Shown here one piece after another: positions 23,947 through 34,190 of a stretch of DNA of 60,314 nt. The DNA is taken from contig CAUJEY010000294.1 of assembly GCA_963169325.1 (NCBI GenBank), positions 1-60,314 on the forward strand, in the 5' to 3' direction. Position numbers and translations under genes: made by a program. The notes below the pieces were generated by a model. That model did not search any database, was not told the DNA's origin, and saw only the letters and a program-made list of their open reading frames with translations. The DNA is from Bacteroidota bacterium. Its GTDB lineage: Bacteria; Bacteroidota; Bacteroidia; Chitinophagales; Saprospiraceae. Position 1 is the first letter of the stretch. Every line of letters starts with the position of its first letter.

Positions 23947-26900
23947 ATGCGCAGACTTTTTACTCCTTTCGCAATCGCTTTGTTGATTAATCTGATTTTC
24001 GCACAGAAAATCTCGGCTCAAGGCCCTACACCATGCGAGCTGTTCACGTGGATACAATGCGGCGATCAGCTGATTGATTCTACAAAATACGGCGATTCCC
24101 TGTACAACAACTATAATAACGTAAATAACTATCCCTGTATCGACGATGATACGGCCAATCTGGTGAATGGTTACGACAAGCAGTATAAGATCACTATCGG
24201 GGGGCCGACGAATATCCGGTTTGTGCTGGATATCTTGAATAACACGGACCTGGATATGTTTTTGCTTGATTCCTGCGCTTTTGTCCAGAGATGTTATTAT
24301 ACCAATGAATATAATTTAGCCAACGGTATTTCCCGCGAAGTGCTCGATGTTTACCTCACGGTACCGGGCACTTACAGCCTGATTGTGGATAATAAAGATT
24401 GGTTTGGTATTGGAAAATATCAACTTACGGTAGACTGTACCTGCAATTGTATAGAGCCCGGGAACGACTCGCCTACCGGCGAAACCATTTTTTGCGATGA
24501 TTTTGAAAATTATCTGTCCGGAAAAGCCCTGACCCCACAATCCTCGCGGTGGGAATCGTGGGACAGCCTTTCCGTAGATGCCGTAGTGACGACGGCGGGG
24601 TTTTCCGGTAAGGGGGCCCATATAAAAACACAAGGCTCCAGCAAACCGCGTGTGGTATATACCCTGGAAAAAGACGAGCCGCTGCCGGGTTCCGGCCGCT
24701 TCCGGTTGTCGTGGAAAATGAATGTGGCGCCCGGCAAACAAGCCCGGTACAATTTGCTACACCGGGGCCCCGGCACGGGGTTTGTCAACTGGGGCTACCA
24801 TGTCCGGTTCAACGCAAACGGCACAGGTGAGGTGCGGCTCGGCAATCCGGCCAATGCGCCCATTGCCACGTTTCCCTATCCGCAGGGTATATGGATGAAT
24901 GTGGTGCAGATCAACGACATGACGAAAAATGTTGCAGAACTTTGGATCAACAACAATTTTGTGACCTCCTGGGTATTCAGTACCGGTTATACGCAGGCCG
25001 GGGTGAATTTTAACCTGAACCGGATGAACGCCATAGAATTTGTGGCGGAGGATAATGCCGATTTTCGGATAGATAATATCTGCGTTTGGAAAAAAACAAA
25101 CGATTGTAGCGGCGGCGGCGCACCGGTGTGCGTGGAAAACGGCGCCAATTACCCCAGTACCGCCGCCGCCCGTTGCGACCTGTACACGTCTGCGGAGTGG
25201 GGCGGCTGTAATTCAGTTTGCGATTATGGGGGGACGTTTATTTATCGCGGGGATGAATATACCGGTGATCTGGATGGCTCCGACTATGCGCCCGAATTGA
25301 TCAGGCTCGATCCCTGCGTTATCAGTGCCTACGGCGGCAATGTGCCCTCGCCGCTTTACGCCGATGTGTATGTTTTCTCCAAAAACGACAATGACATCCT
25401 TGATTTGAATTTTAACCCCACCAGTAACCTGGCGAAAGCCAAAGCGTTCGTTTTTGCCTGCAATACTATGGGGCCGGGCGGCGCTTGCAACAATGGCCAG
25501 CAATGTCTCCAGGAAATAGGCAACTCCGGCATTTACACCCCCTATACCTGCGACAGCTTTTACTACATTGTGATCACCGGCACCGTCAATACTACTTATT
25601 CCCTGTCGGTTAAGCCGGACGGCCCCTGCAATGCCAACTTTGAAGTTTTGAACCTGGATTGTTTGGAGCAGGGCACAGAAATCATAGTACAGAACGTGGT
25701 CTCAGACATCTCCGTGTTTGATACCTCGGCTGCCAACAGCCCTTACCGGCAATGTTACGGTGGCGCCCGTCCTTATTCCGGCGGTGAAAAAATTTATAAA
25801 ATAACCCTGGACCGGCCCAGTATTATTTCCGTGGCGCTTAAGGCCCTTGTTCCGATGGGCCTGTTTCTCAGTTCGTATGAATGTGGAAAAGAGTGCCTGA
25901 ATTATGCTGAAACGACGGTGACCGATAGTGTCGCAGTGCTGAGTGAATGGCTGCCGGAGGGGAACTATTTTCTTATTATCGATAAGGCTTTTCCAACAGG
26001 GGCCAAGAATTTTGATTTGTTTGCCGTTTGCGAACCGAAGCCCTTTTTTATAAAGTTTACGGAAGGGTGCAATATACTGTCGGTACCTAAACCTGCCCCA
26101 GTTATTCCACAGGCGCCTTCCGGGAAAAAACTGTTGATACAATCCGAGTCCTGCGGTTGTGCGTTGTACGATACGTTATTGCCGCATACGGTGCGGATGT
26201 TGAAGGGTTTGTACGATTTTTCTCCCAATGATATCATATCTTTTTATTTCCGCGACAGTGTCAACAATCTCTCGAGCAACGAGGTGAAATACAGCTTCTT
26301 CTATGATACGGCTGCAGCGACCGGGATGATTTTTCCCCTGAATAAAAATGCCCCGGACGACTCCACCAAATGCTATTATTACAACGGCGACAGCCTGTTT
26401 ATCTGGTTGGCCCAAACGGGCGCCGGCAGCCGGAATTTCCGGGAAATGCTGGTACAATATTCCGATACCGTACCCCCCGCTATCACGGCTACCAATGTCT
26501 TCGGGGCGGCTGCCAACAGCGAAATAAAGGGTATTACGTTGTCAAATCCGATCACATTCGGTGGCTCCAGTTATCGCGTACGTACACGTTATACCGCGGA
26601 GACTCGTACGGTCAATTTTCTCGCCAGTATTCCCTGGCACCTCGAAATTGTGGCCGACGATGACAGTTGGCTGGCCGTAACGCCGGACGCCGGCACCGGG
26701 GGGGGAGTGTATCCCATCCGAATACAGTTAGAGCCAAACACTTCACCGCTGCCCCGCTATGCCGTGCTGCGTTTCGTCGCCGAATACCGGCCTGATTTCT
26801 TCCGCTATGAGGTGCTCATTGAACAGGATGGCATCTGTATCCCCGCTACGGTGGAGATCGTACCCAGCGTCACCGAGTTTTGCGAAGGCGACTCGATTAC

Positions 26901-29900
26901 CCTGACCGCTGATGTCGGCGTCAATCCGCTGGATCCGACTCAAAGCCTGGCGTCCATCTATAATTATAAATGGAGTGATAACAGTACGTTGCCTGATATA
27001 AAATTCCTGCCCAGCGTAGGGTCGCAAACCTATACGGTAACTATTACAAATAAAGACGCCAACTGCCCGGAAACGGACATGGATGATATTTCGTTCACCC
27101 CTGGCCAGCGGCCTGCAACGCCGGCCCTGGTAAGTCCACCCGAAATCCGGATTTGCAATAATGATCCGGCGCCAAACCTGACAGTCAGCGTCCTTGCCGG
27201 ACAAGTGGTGAATTGGTACGATATGCCCGCCGGCGGCAATATATTGCTGCCGAATTCCCCGGTCTATACGCCTATGCCTCCTGTCTCGGGTTCCTATTAT
27301 GCCGAAGCACAAATTCCCGGCGGCTGTGCCAGTCTTACCCGTCGTAAAATCGACCTCACGGTAGATCCGGCGCCGAATATTATTATTTCAGATACGATAT
27401 GTGCGCCCGATTTTCTGACCTACTCTTTTTCGGTAAACACCAATGGTGATAATGTTGAATCCGAGCCGGGTACGGAAGAATTTGTAAACGGCGTATGGCT
27501 CATTCGTAATGTCCCTATCGGCAGTCAGGCTGTCGTGACCGCCTTTAATGATCTGTGTCAAAGCACCCTGACAGTAACCCCGCCCACCTGTGTCTGCAAC
27601 GTCAGTATCCCGGTCAGCGGCGGAGACCGAACCGTGTGCGATACGGAGACGCCTGTGCTGACCGCCACGGTGCCAGGGCCCAACGAAACCGTGGACTGGT
27701 ACAATGTTCCAACCGGCGGTATGGTACTGTCGCAAGGGCAAAATACCCCGAACTTCTCGCCTTCGGCAAGTGGTCTTTATTTTGCAGAAGGCCGAAATAC
27801 CCTGAACAATTGTGTAAGTACGGAACGAACGCCGGTACAACTTACCATTCACCCCACCCCGGTACTGACCCTGACGGATACGGTATGCGCGCCGAACCTG
27901 TCGGTATACGATTTGGCGGTACAAACTACCCCGGGCGCCGTATTGGCGGCGAGCACCGGTGTGGTTTCCGGGACAAACGGCCAATTTATAGTTACCGGTA
28001 TTCAGGCAGCTCAGGACGTAATACTGACTGTTTCCGATACGGTTACCGGCTGTTTCCGAAGTCAGACGGTGTTGGCGCCCGATTGCGCCTGCCTCACTAT
28101 TCCGTCGCCGGTTTCCGGAGGCGATGCCGCTATTTGCCCCGGCGCGCCCTTACCGGTGCTGTCTGTAACCGTTGCGCCTGGTTTGACGGCGGACTGGTTC
28201 AATGCCAATAACGTAAATGTGGCGCCCGACACGCTTTTCTTCAAGCCGTTCTCGCCGGGAACCTATTTCGTACAGGCCCGGAATCCGGATGACGGCTGCA
28301 CAAGTGCCGTCAAAACACCCGTTTCGCTGAGTATTTATGCCCTGCCGTCTATTTCGGTTTCCTTGCCACTATGCGCACCCAATCGGTTGACCTATAGCCG
28401 GGAAGTCATTGTGAACCCGGACGTGGTGATTGTTGCCGGCCCCGGTGTTGTTACCGGCGGCAACGGCAGTTTCACCGTCAGTGCAATTCCGGTGAATACG
28501 CCGCTGGCGATCACCATCACAGATACGCTTACTGGCTGTTCCCGCGATACGCTGTTGGAAGGAATACCTTGTCCTTGTGTTCAGGCGATAGATCCGCCGG
28601 TTGTTTTGGGCATCAATCCTGTCGAAATATGTGCAGGGGAAACTATTCCGATACTTCAGGTAAATGTCGGGCCCAATCAAACAGCCAACTGGTACGACGC
28701 CTCCGGTACATTGGTGGCGCCGCTGACCACCTTTTTCCAGCCATCCGGCCCGGGGATTTTCAACGTGGAAGCCCTGGATACGATCAGTAATTGTAAAAGC
28801 GCCGGTTTAACGGCCGCACAACTGATCATTCATCCGCTACCGGCATTTCAGGTCAGCGGCAAAACCTGCGACAGCACCCTGACCACTTACAGTCTTATAG
28901 TGACTACGGCCCCCGGTAACACGGTTGCCGCGAGCCAGGGCACGCCGTCCGGTTCAAATGGCTCGTTCTTGTTGAGCGGTTTATTGGCCGGGCAGGATGT
29001 TCAGGTGACCGTGACAAATCCACAAACAACCTGTAGTTTGAGTCAATTGGTCATATCTCCTGTTTGCAGCTGCGATACGACCATTGCGCCGCCGGTTTCG
29101 GGGGGCGACACCACGATATGCAGCGGGCAAACATTCCCGAATCTTACCGTCAAAGTAGGGCCCGATCAAACGGCCTATTGGTACAATCAGTTTGGGATAA
29201 AAGTTGGGGAGGGCTTGAGCCTGACCCCACCCGAAGCGGGTACCTATTGCGCCGAAACCCGCAATAATGTGGACAACTGTCCAAGCCTTTCCTGCACCGA
29301 GGTGACGCTGAGCATACAACCCCTTCCCACGTTGTTATTTACCGATACGATTTGTTCCGACGACCTGAAAACATATAGCCTTCAGGTGCTGACTGATGGT
29401 ACCGGTATTATCACGTCGCCGGTTTATACTTACATCCCGATCACGCAGGGCGAATATGTGATTCTGAATATCCCTGTCGGCACAACCGTTCAAATCACTG
29501 CGCAAGATGCAAATACCACCTGTGCCTTCACGCGTACCGTGGCCGTTAACAATTGTCCCTGCCCGCCGGTAGCCGCCCCGATCAACCCGGTGAGCCGGGA
29601 AATTTGCCAGGGCGATGCTATACCGTTTCTGAACGTTTCGGTAGTCAATCCGGCCACACAGACGGTGGACTGGTTCACGGCAGGCGGCGCCCTTATTCTG
29701 AACGGCGGTGTGGGCACCTTGAGTTATAAACCGCCGGTAGCCCAGACGGCAACCTTTTACACCCAAACCCGGGACATCGTCACGCAATGTATCAGCGCCA
29801 ACCGTACCCCGGTCATGCTTACCGTGCGCGATTCGGTGATAGTGAATGCCGGTGTGGATCGAATTGTTTGCGCCGGAGAGCAGGTGTCGCTTACGGTGAG

Positions 29901-31545
29901 TCTGGGTGGGACGGATGGTGGAACATGGAGCGCCGATGTACCCGACGGCGTCTTTTTCCCGAACAATAATGCGCTGAGCGCACAGTATTACGTGCCGCCC
30001 GCCGGTGTGAGTTCGGTGACGCTCACCCTCCAGGGCAACGATCCCCCGGGGCCCTGTCCGGCCGTGACAGATCAAATGCTGATTACAGTAAAACCCCTCC
30101 CCGCTGCACATCTCGACTCTGCCTATTGCGCTGCAAATTTGAAAACCTGGTCGGCTGAATTTACCACCGATGCCATTAACGTGACGCCGGACAAGGGAAC
30201 CTTCACGCCGCTCGGCAACGACCGTTACCGCGTCAGCGGCATAATAAAAGGGCAGGACCTTTCGGTTAGCCTGGAAAATGCGGCCGACTGTTCGGACACC
30301 ATAGCATTCCCGGCCCCCGACTGCGCCTGTCCGGATGTGGCGCCGCCTCAACTACCGGTGTCGATCGAAATTTGTGCAAATGAGGCTATCCCGTTGCTCA
30401 ATACGCAGGTCGGGGCAGATGAAACGGTCGACTGGTACGACGCTCCGACAGGTGGCCTGCTGCTTGCCGGGGATACAACGGCCTACCAACCTACCGGTCC
30501 CGGTGAAATATTTGCCCAAACCCGCAACCGGATCAACGATTGTTTATCGGCCAGGGTGAAAGTAACAGTGATCATCAGGTCGTTACCGGCCGCTAATGCC
30601 GGCGTTGCTATGGCTGTTTGCGCGGGTAACTCTGCTACACTGACGGCCACTGCCGGCGCGGGCTATGCCTACCTGTGGAGCACGGGCGAAACGACACAAA
30701 ATATCGTGGTGACACCGCTTGAAACGACCGTTTATTACCTCACGGTGACGGCAAATGCCTGCGCCGCCACCGATTCGGTACAGGTAAAGGTAAACCCTGC
30801 GTTGCAGACCGCGATCTCGCTGGTCAGCCCCGTGCGTTGCTTTGGTGAATCCAACGGCGCCATTCAAACCGTGGTAACCGGTGGCACACCGGGCTTCAGC
30901 TATCTGTGGTCTAATAATTCCGTGTTGCCGGCCATTAACGGTTTGCCGGCCGGCGCCTATAGCGTGACTGTTATCGACGATGCTAATTGCCAGGGCACTG
31001 CAGCATTCGTTCTATCGCAACCCGATCCGCTCGTACTGACCAATTCGGTCATCATAAATGCCAGCGGCGGTCAGTCCGACGGCTCCATTCAGGTAACGGT
31101 GCAGGGCGGAAACGGGAAATACGGTTTTCAATGGTATCAAAACGATACCTTGTTGACCGGCGAAAAACAAGCGCTACTGGATTCCGTGCCTGCCGGCTTT
31201 TACGCAGTGATTGTGACGGATACCTTGGGCTGTACGGTATCTTCCGCCGTCCTGGCTATCGGCACGATCGGTATCGATGATCAGTCTGGAAAACACCGGG
31301 TGCTGCTATACCCCAATCCGACCAGCGGCCGGATATACCTGCAACTGGAACTCGAAACCTATTCAGCGGTGGAAACCTCGGTGTTGGATATATTGGGGCG
31401 CAGCGTACATTTTCAACAACACGGGATGCTGCAACAAGGAACCCTGGTATTGGATATATCCGACCAGCCGGCCGGTATGTACCTGGTGCAGATACGACTC
31501 AAGGATGCTATTATGGTGTATAAGGTAAATGTTTCTAAAAAATAG
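23947..31545 (+). CDS. Giant T9SS-secreted protein with Ig-like repeat array (2532 aa)
   Basis: ATG at 23947 is chosen because it opens a signal peptide (RRLFTPFAIALLINLIFAQK). Order: a prepeptidase-C-like domain (about 45-150), a concanavalin/LamG-like domain (about 180-400), further beta domains, a BACON-like domain (SIPWHLEIVADDDSWLAVTP, about 895-960), then seven copies of a roughly 160-residue unit from about 1060 to 2220. Each unit starts with a Cys-x-Cys/PVSGGD segment, continues to (V/A)(D/N/Y)WY or WF, and ends with (I/V)CAP-type cysteines. Two SprB-type repeats (SVTVIDDANCQG) and the T9SS domain (LYPNPTSG, QPAGMYLVQI) close the protein. It is probably a cell-surface adhesin or gliding-type filament. 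First gene of a four-gene operon. Confidence 0.9.
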   Translation: MRRLFTPFAIALLINLIFAQKISAQGPTPCELFTWIQCGDQLIDSTKYGDSLYNNYNNVNNYPCIDDDTANLVNGYDKQYKITIGGPTNIRFVLDILNNTDLDMFLLDSCAFVQRCYYTNEYNLANGISREVLDVYLTVPGTYSLIVDNKDWFGIGKYQLTVDCTCNCIEPGNDSPTGETIFCDDFENYLSGKALTPQSSRWESWDSLSVDAVVTTAGFSGKGAHIKTQGSSKPRVVYTLEKDEPLPGSGRFRLSWKMNVAPGKQARYNLLHRGPGTGFVNWGYHVRFNANGTGEVRLGNPANAPIATFPYPQGIWMNVVQINDMTKNVAELWINNNFVTSWVFSTGYTQAGVNFNLNRMNAIEFVAEDNADFRIDNICVWKKTNDCSGGGAPVCVENGANYPSTAAARCDLYTSAEWGGCNSVCDYGGTFIYRGDEYTGDLDGSDYAPELIRLDPCVISAYGGNVPSPLYADVYVFSKNDNDILDLNFNPTSNLAKAKAFVFACNTMGPGGACNNGQQCLQEIGNSGIYTPYTCDSFYYIVITGTVNTTYSLSVKPDGPCNANFEVLNLDCLEQGTEIIVQNVVSDISVFDTSAANSPYRQCYGGARPYSGGEKIYKITLDRPSIISVALKALVPMGLFLSSYECGKECLNYAETTVTDSVAVLSEWLPEGNYFLIIDKAFPTGAKNFDLFAVCEPKPFFIKFTEGCNILSVPKPAPVIPQAPSGKKLLIQSESCGCALYDTLLPHTVRMLKGLYDFSPNDIISFYFRDSVNNLSSNEVKYSFFYDTAAATGMIFPLNKNAPDDSTKCYYYNGDSLFIWLAQTGAGSRNFREMLVQYSDTVPPAITATNVFGAAANSEIKGITLSNPITFGGSSYRVRTRYTAETRTVNFLASIPWHLEIVADDDSWLAVTPDAGTGGGVYPIRIQLEPNTSPLPRYAVLRFVAEYRPDFFRYEVLIEQDGICIPATVEIVPSVTEFCEGDSITLTADVGVNPLDPTQSLASIYNYKWSDNSTLPDIKFLPSVGSQTYTVTITNKDANCPETDMDDISFTPGQRPATPALVSPPEIRICNNDPAPNLTVSVLAGQVVNWYDMPAGGNILLPNSPVYTPMPPVSGSYYAEAQIPGGCASLTRRKIDLTVDPAPNIIISDTICAPDFLTYSFSVNTNGDNVESEPGTEEFVNGVWLIRNVPIGSQAVVTAFNDLCQSTLTVTPPTCVCNVSIPVSGGDRTVCDTETPVLTATVPGPNETVDWYNVPTGGMVLSQGQNTPNFSPSASGLYFAEGRNTLNNCVSTERTPVQLTIHPTPVLTLTDTVCAPNLSVYDLAVQTTPGAVLAASTGVVSGTNGQFIVTGIQAAQDVILTVSDTVTGCFRSQTVLAPDCACLTIPSPVSGGDAAICPGAPLPVLSVTVAPGLTADWFNANNVNVAPDTLFFKPFSPGTYFVQARNPDDGCTSAVKTPVSLSIYALPSISVSLPLCAPNRLTYSREVIVNPDVVIVAGPGVVTGGNGSFTVSAIPVNTPLAITITDTLTGCSRDTLLEGIPCPCVQAIDPPVVLGINPVEICAGETIPILQVNVGPNQTANWYDASGTLVAPLTTFFQPSGPGIFNVEALDTISNCKSAGLTAAQLIIHPLPAFQVSGKTCDSTLTTYSLIVTTAPGNTVAASQGTPSGSNGSFLLSGLLAGQDVQVTVTNPQTTCSLSQLVISPVCSCDTTIAPPVSGGDTTICSGQTFPNLTVKVGPDQTAYWYNQFGIKVGEGLSLTPPEAGTYCAETRNNVDNCPSLSCTEVTLSIQPLPTLLFTDTICSDDLKTYSLQVLTDGTGIITSPVYTYIPITQGEYVILNIPVGTTVQITAQDANTTCAFTRTVAVNNCPCPPVAAPINPVSREICQGDAIPFLNVSVVNPATQTVDWFTAGGALILNGGVGTLSYKPPVAQTATFYTQTRDIVTQCISANRTPVMLTVRDSVIVNAGVDRIVCAGEQVSLTVSLGGTDGGTWSADVPDGVFFPNNNALSAQYYVPPAGVSSVTLTLQGNDPPGPCPAVTDQMLITVKPLPAAHLDSAYCAANLKTWSAEFTTDAINVTPDKGTFTPLGNDRYRVSGIIKGQDLSVSLENAADCSDTIAFPAPDCACPDVAPPQLPVSIEICANEAIPLLNTQVGADETVDWYDAPTGGLLLAGDTTAYQPTGPGEIFAQTRNRINDCLSARVKVTVIIRSLPAANAGVAMAVCAGNSATLTATAGAGYAYLWSTGETTQNIVVTPLETTVYYLTVTANACAATDSVQVKVNPALQTAISLVSPVRCFGESNGAIQTVVTGGTPGFSYLWSNNSVLPAINGLPAGAYSVTVIDDANCQGTAAFVLSQPDPLVLTNSVIINASGGQSDGSIQVTVQGGNGKYGFQWYQNDTLLTGEKQALLDSVPAGFYAVIVTDTLGCTVSSAVLAIGTIGIDDQSGKHRVLLYPNPTSGRIYLQLELETYSAVETSVLDILGRSVHFQQHGMLQQGTLVLDISDQPAGMYLVQIRLKDAIMVYKVNVSKK

Positions 31546-31551
31546 GCAAAC

Positions 31552-33288
31552 ATGCGAATCGCCCCCGTTATACTTGTTTTTCTCCTGTTGGTCAGTGGGT
31601 GTCTCGATCACAACCTGGAAGAACTGGAGTTTTTGACCGTGGTAACGGAACCGCCGGCCCAAACAGATGTGGGAACTATCCTATTTCAGGGCAGGATCGA
31701 CGGGCTGAACCGGCAGCGCGCGGACGCCTGCGGTTTTGTCTGGTCTGAAAATGAAAAAGCCGTTCGCGACCTCTCGCCCGGCCTGGCGGACATTACCGTG
31801 TCGCCTCCGGCCGGGAACGGCGATATATCCGCATCGTTTCCGATGAAACAGGGTCAGATCATTTTTTACCGGGCTTATGCCCGTTTAGGCGAACGGTTGG
31901 TATACGGCGAAACGGAGCCCTACAGCCTGGATCAGATTGTGGTGATGTCAATGGGGTTTGCATCGGTGGTAAATGACAGTGCAGCGCTCACCGGACGCTT
32001 AGTGGGCGTGACAGCCCAGAACGAACCGATACGCGCTTTCGGCCATGTATTTTCCACTACTAATCAAATGCCGGCTATCGGGGCCGCCGGCTGCGATACC
32101 ACCAACCTGGGCACTACCAAGGTCGATATGGTATTTACCAGTTCATTGGTGGGTTTGCCGTTCAACACCACCTACTATGTGCGCGCTTATGCCATTGGAG
32201 AAAATGATATTTTCTACAGCCAGTTGGTCGATACCTTTCGGGTCAGGGACGGCTGGAAAATCGGCGCGCCGTTTCAAGCGTACAGAGAAGGGCTGGGAGT
32301 GGGCCTGAACGGATGGGGCTATGCGGGTTTTGGATGTAACTCGGTAGCCGAATGTTTCCAGGCCACACAGTCGAATGTTTTTTGGCAGTTCGATCCGTCG
32401 GGTAACAGTGGAGCCGGGAGTTGGAGCAATCTTGCCCCGTTTCCAACGGATATTGGACTGAACCGCACGAATGCACTGTCGTTTGTAATACCGGGCCTGG
32501 ATACGGTGTATGTCATTTTTGGCGATTTCGTGCCGCCTGCCGGCGGATATTTATCAACGGTGGATTTTTGGAAATACGCTATCGCAAGTAATACCTGGGA
32601 AAAAGGGGAAGATATTCCATTTTTAAGCGGCTTGCCTGCGCCTTTTCGTACCGGGGCAACAGGGTTTTCAGTGCAGGGCAAAGCGTATGTAGGCGCCGGC
32701 GCTACGCTGGCTTTAGGTGGCCAACCGGATCAATACAGAAATGACTTTTGGGAGTACGATCCTAATACAGGCGGCTGGCGGAAAGTGGCGTCTCTTCCTT
32801 TGCGTATCAGTACATTCGATTCAAAAGTTTACCAACTCGGACGTTATGAGGCCTCCGCTTTTGCCGTGGCAGACACCGGCTATGCCGGCGGTGGCGAAAC
32901 CTTTGGTGGACAACAACTCCGGGACTTTTGGAAATTTATTCCTCCAAGCAGCGCGCAGGATACCGGCCGATGGGAGCTGGCCGGCTTTTTCCCGGGGCTT
33001 TCCCGCATCGGTGCGGTGAGTTTTTCAATCGGGAACAAAGCCTTCTACGGCACCGGCTACAACACCTTTTCGGGGTATCTCAGCGATTGGTGGGAATTTG
33101 ACCCCTATTCCGCTACCTGGAGTGCCCAGACGGAGTTCCCAGGAGAAAAAAGAGCGGACGCGCTTGGGTTTTCCGTGCAGGGCCGGGGTTTTCTCGGTAC
33201 CGGCCGCGGGATTAAGCTGAAGAGTAACGGGCAGGGTTTTGACCCGGATATCTATAGTGATTTTTGGATTTATACACCTGAAAACTAA
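31552..33288 (+). CDS. Kelch-repeat surface lipoprotein
   Basis: A 578-residue protein with a lipoprotein signal (MRIAPVILVFLLLVSGC; lipobox VSGC, Cys17). The first 230 residues hold two FnIII-like domains (GFVWSENEKAV, GHVFSTTNQMP), and the C-terminal 340 residues form a Kelch-type beta-propeller with repeated DFWKY / DFWEYDPNTGGW / DWWEFDPYSATW and GFSVQGKAYVGAG strands. It likely binds protein or carbohydrate at the outer membrane. The start lies 6 bp after the giant protein, so the two are co-expressed; it may anchor or assist it. Confidence 0.9.
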   Translation: MRIAPVILVFLLLVSGCLDHNLEELEFLTVVTEPPAQTDVGTILFQGRIDGLNRQRADACGFVWSENEKAVRDLSPGLADITVSPPAGNGDISASFPMKQGQIIFYRAYARLGERLVYGETEPYSLDQIVVMSMGFASVVNDSAALTGRLVGVTAQNEPIRAFGHVFSTTNQMPAIGAAGCDTTNLGTTKVDMVFTSSLVGLPFNTTYYVRAYAIGENDIFYSQLVDTFRVRDGWKIGAPFQAYREGLGVGLNGWGYAGFGCNSVAECFQATQSNVFWQFDPSGNSGAGSWSNLAPFPTDIGLNRTNALSFVIPGLDTVYVIFGDFVPPAGGYLSTVDFWKYAIASNTWEKGEDIPFLSGLPAPFRTGATGFSVQGKAYVGAGATLALGGQPDQYRNDFWEYDPNTGGWRKVASLPLRISTFDSKVYQLGRYEASAFAVADTGYAGGGETFGGQQLRDFWKFIPPSSAQDTGRWELAGFFPGLSRIGAVSFSIGNKAFYGTGYNTFSGYLSDWWEFDPYSATWSAQTEFPGEKRADALGFSVQGRGFLGTGRGIKLKSNGQGFDPDIYSDFWIYTPEN

Positions 33289-33296
33289 AAGGTAAG

Positions 33297-34190
33297 ATGA
33301 AAAAATTTGCAGTTATGGTGGTCTGCTGCTTGTCCGGGTGGATGACAGTTGTAGCCCAAAATCTCTATCCCCTCCATACCACCGCCGACAGCCTACTCTT
33401 CCGGATAACAACCGCCAACCGCCAGTTATCCCTCAACTGGCAATCCCCCCCAACCCTCCTCCACGCCAAAAACGGCGACTTCCCCGTCATCACCGCCATC
33501 ACCCTGCAGGAGGGCGACCTCGTGCTGACCTACGAACCGGGCAAAACGAAAAACGACTTGTCCTACGAAATCAACCTCGGTCTCCGCGCGCCCAACGGCG
33601 ATTCCATCGCGCCAAAACCCTACGAACTCACGGAAACACCCCCGACGGCCGGCGGTAAAGAAATCCGCCAACGCGTGTGGCTGAATTTTGCCGAACAGCT
33701 CCCGGACTTCGGCGCCGTCTACACCCTGTACGTGCAGCGCTCGCTTATGGGCGCCGTCAATTGCGAAAGCGGGCGCCCGGCATTTACCCTGCAAAAACAA
33801 TTGCCGCATTACGCCGCCGGCGCGGCAGGCGTGGTGCTGATCGGGCTGGGTCAGGTGTACAACAAGCAGAAAAAAGACGCTTACGAGCAATACCAACTTG
33901 CCTGGGCAGCCGGTAATCCCCGGGAAGAAGCCGATGACCCGTTTTTCCAAACCGCCGAAGACAAACGAAAAGCAGCGCGGATTTGCACCTATGCCGGCTG
34001 GGCACTGCTCGGCGCCGATGCCCTGTGGTATACTTTCCGTTGGATGAAAATTCGGAAACGGCAAAAGGTGTACGACAAATTTTGCACCCAGCCCGCCTTG
34101 TCTTCCCTGCAACTGCGGCCGGCGATGCTGCCGCAAAGCCCTTATCCGGGTATCGGTATTTCCTTCACTTTCTCAAACGGCCGGCCATGA
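33297..34190 (+). CDS. Exported membrane protein of unknown function (297 aa)
   Basis: The signal peptide is MKKFAVMVVCCLSGWMTVVAQ. Residues 22-165 look beta-rich, and two hydrophobic segments follow at about 175-192 (YAAGAAGVVLIGLGQVY) and 230-248 (CTYAGWALLGADALWYTF), separated by a charged loop. The tail is basic. I do not recognise the family. The gene begins 8 bp after the Kelch lipoprotein, and its stop overlaps the next start (ATGA), so it is tightly co-translated with the WD40 protein and may hold that protein at the membrane. Confidence 0.72.
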   Translation: MKKFAVMVVCCLSGWMTVVAQNLYPLHTTADSLLFRITTANRQLSLNWQSPPTLLHAKNGDFPVITAITLQEGDLVLTYEPGKTKNDLSYEINLGLRAPNGDSIAPKPYELTETPPTAGGKEIRQRVWLNFAEQLPDFGAVYTLYVQRSLMGAVNCESGRPAFTLQKQLPHYAAGAAGVVLIGLGQVYNKQKKDAYEQYQLAWAAGNPREEADDPFFQTAEDKRKAARICTYAGWALLGADALWYTFRWMKIRKRQKVYDKFCTQPALSSLQLRPAMLPQSPYPGIGISFTFSNGRP

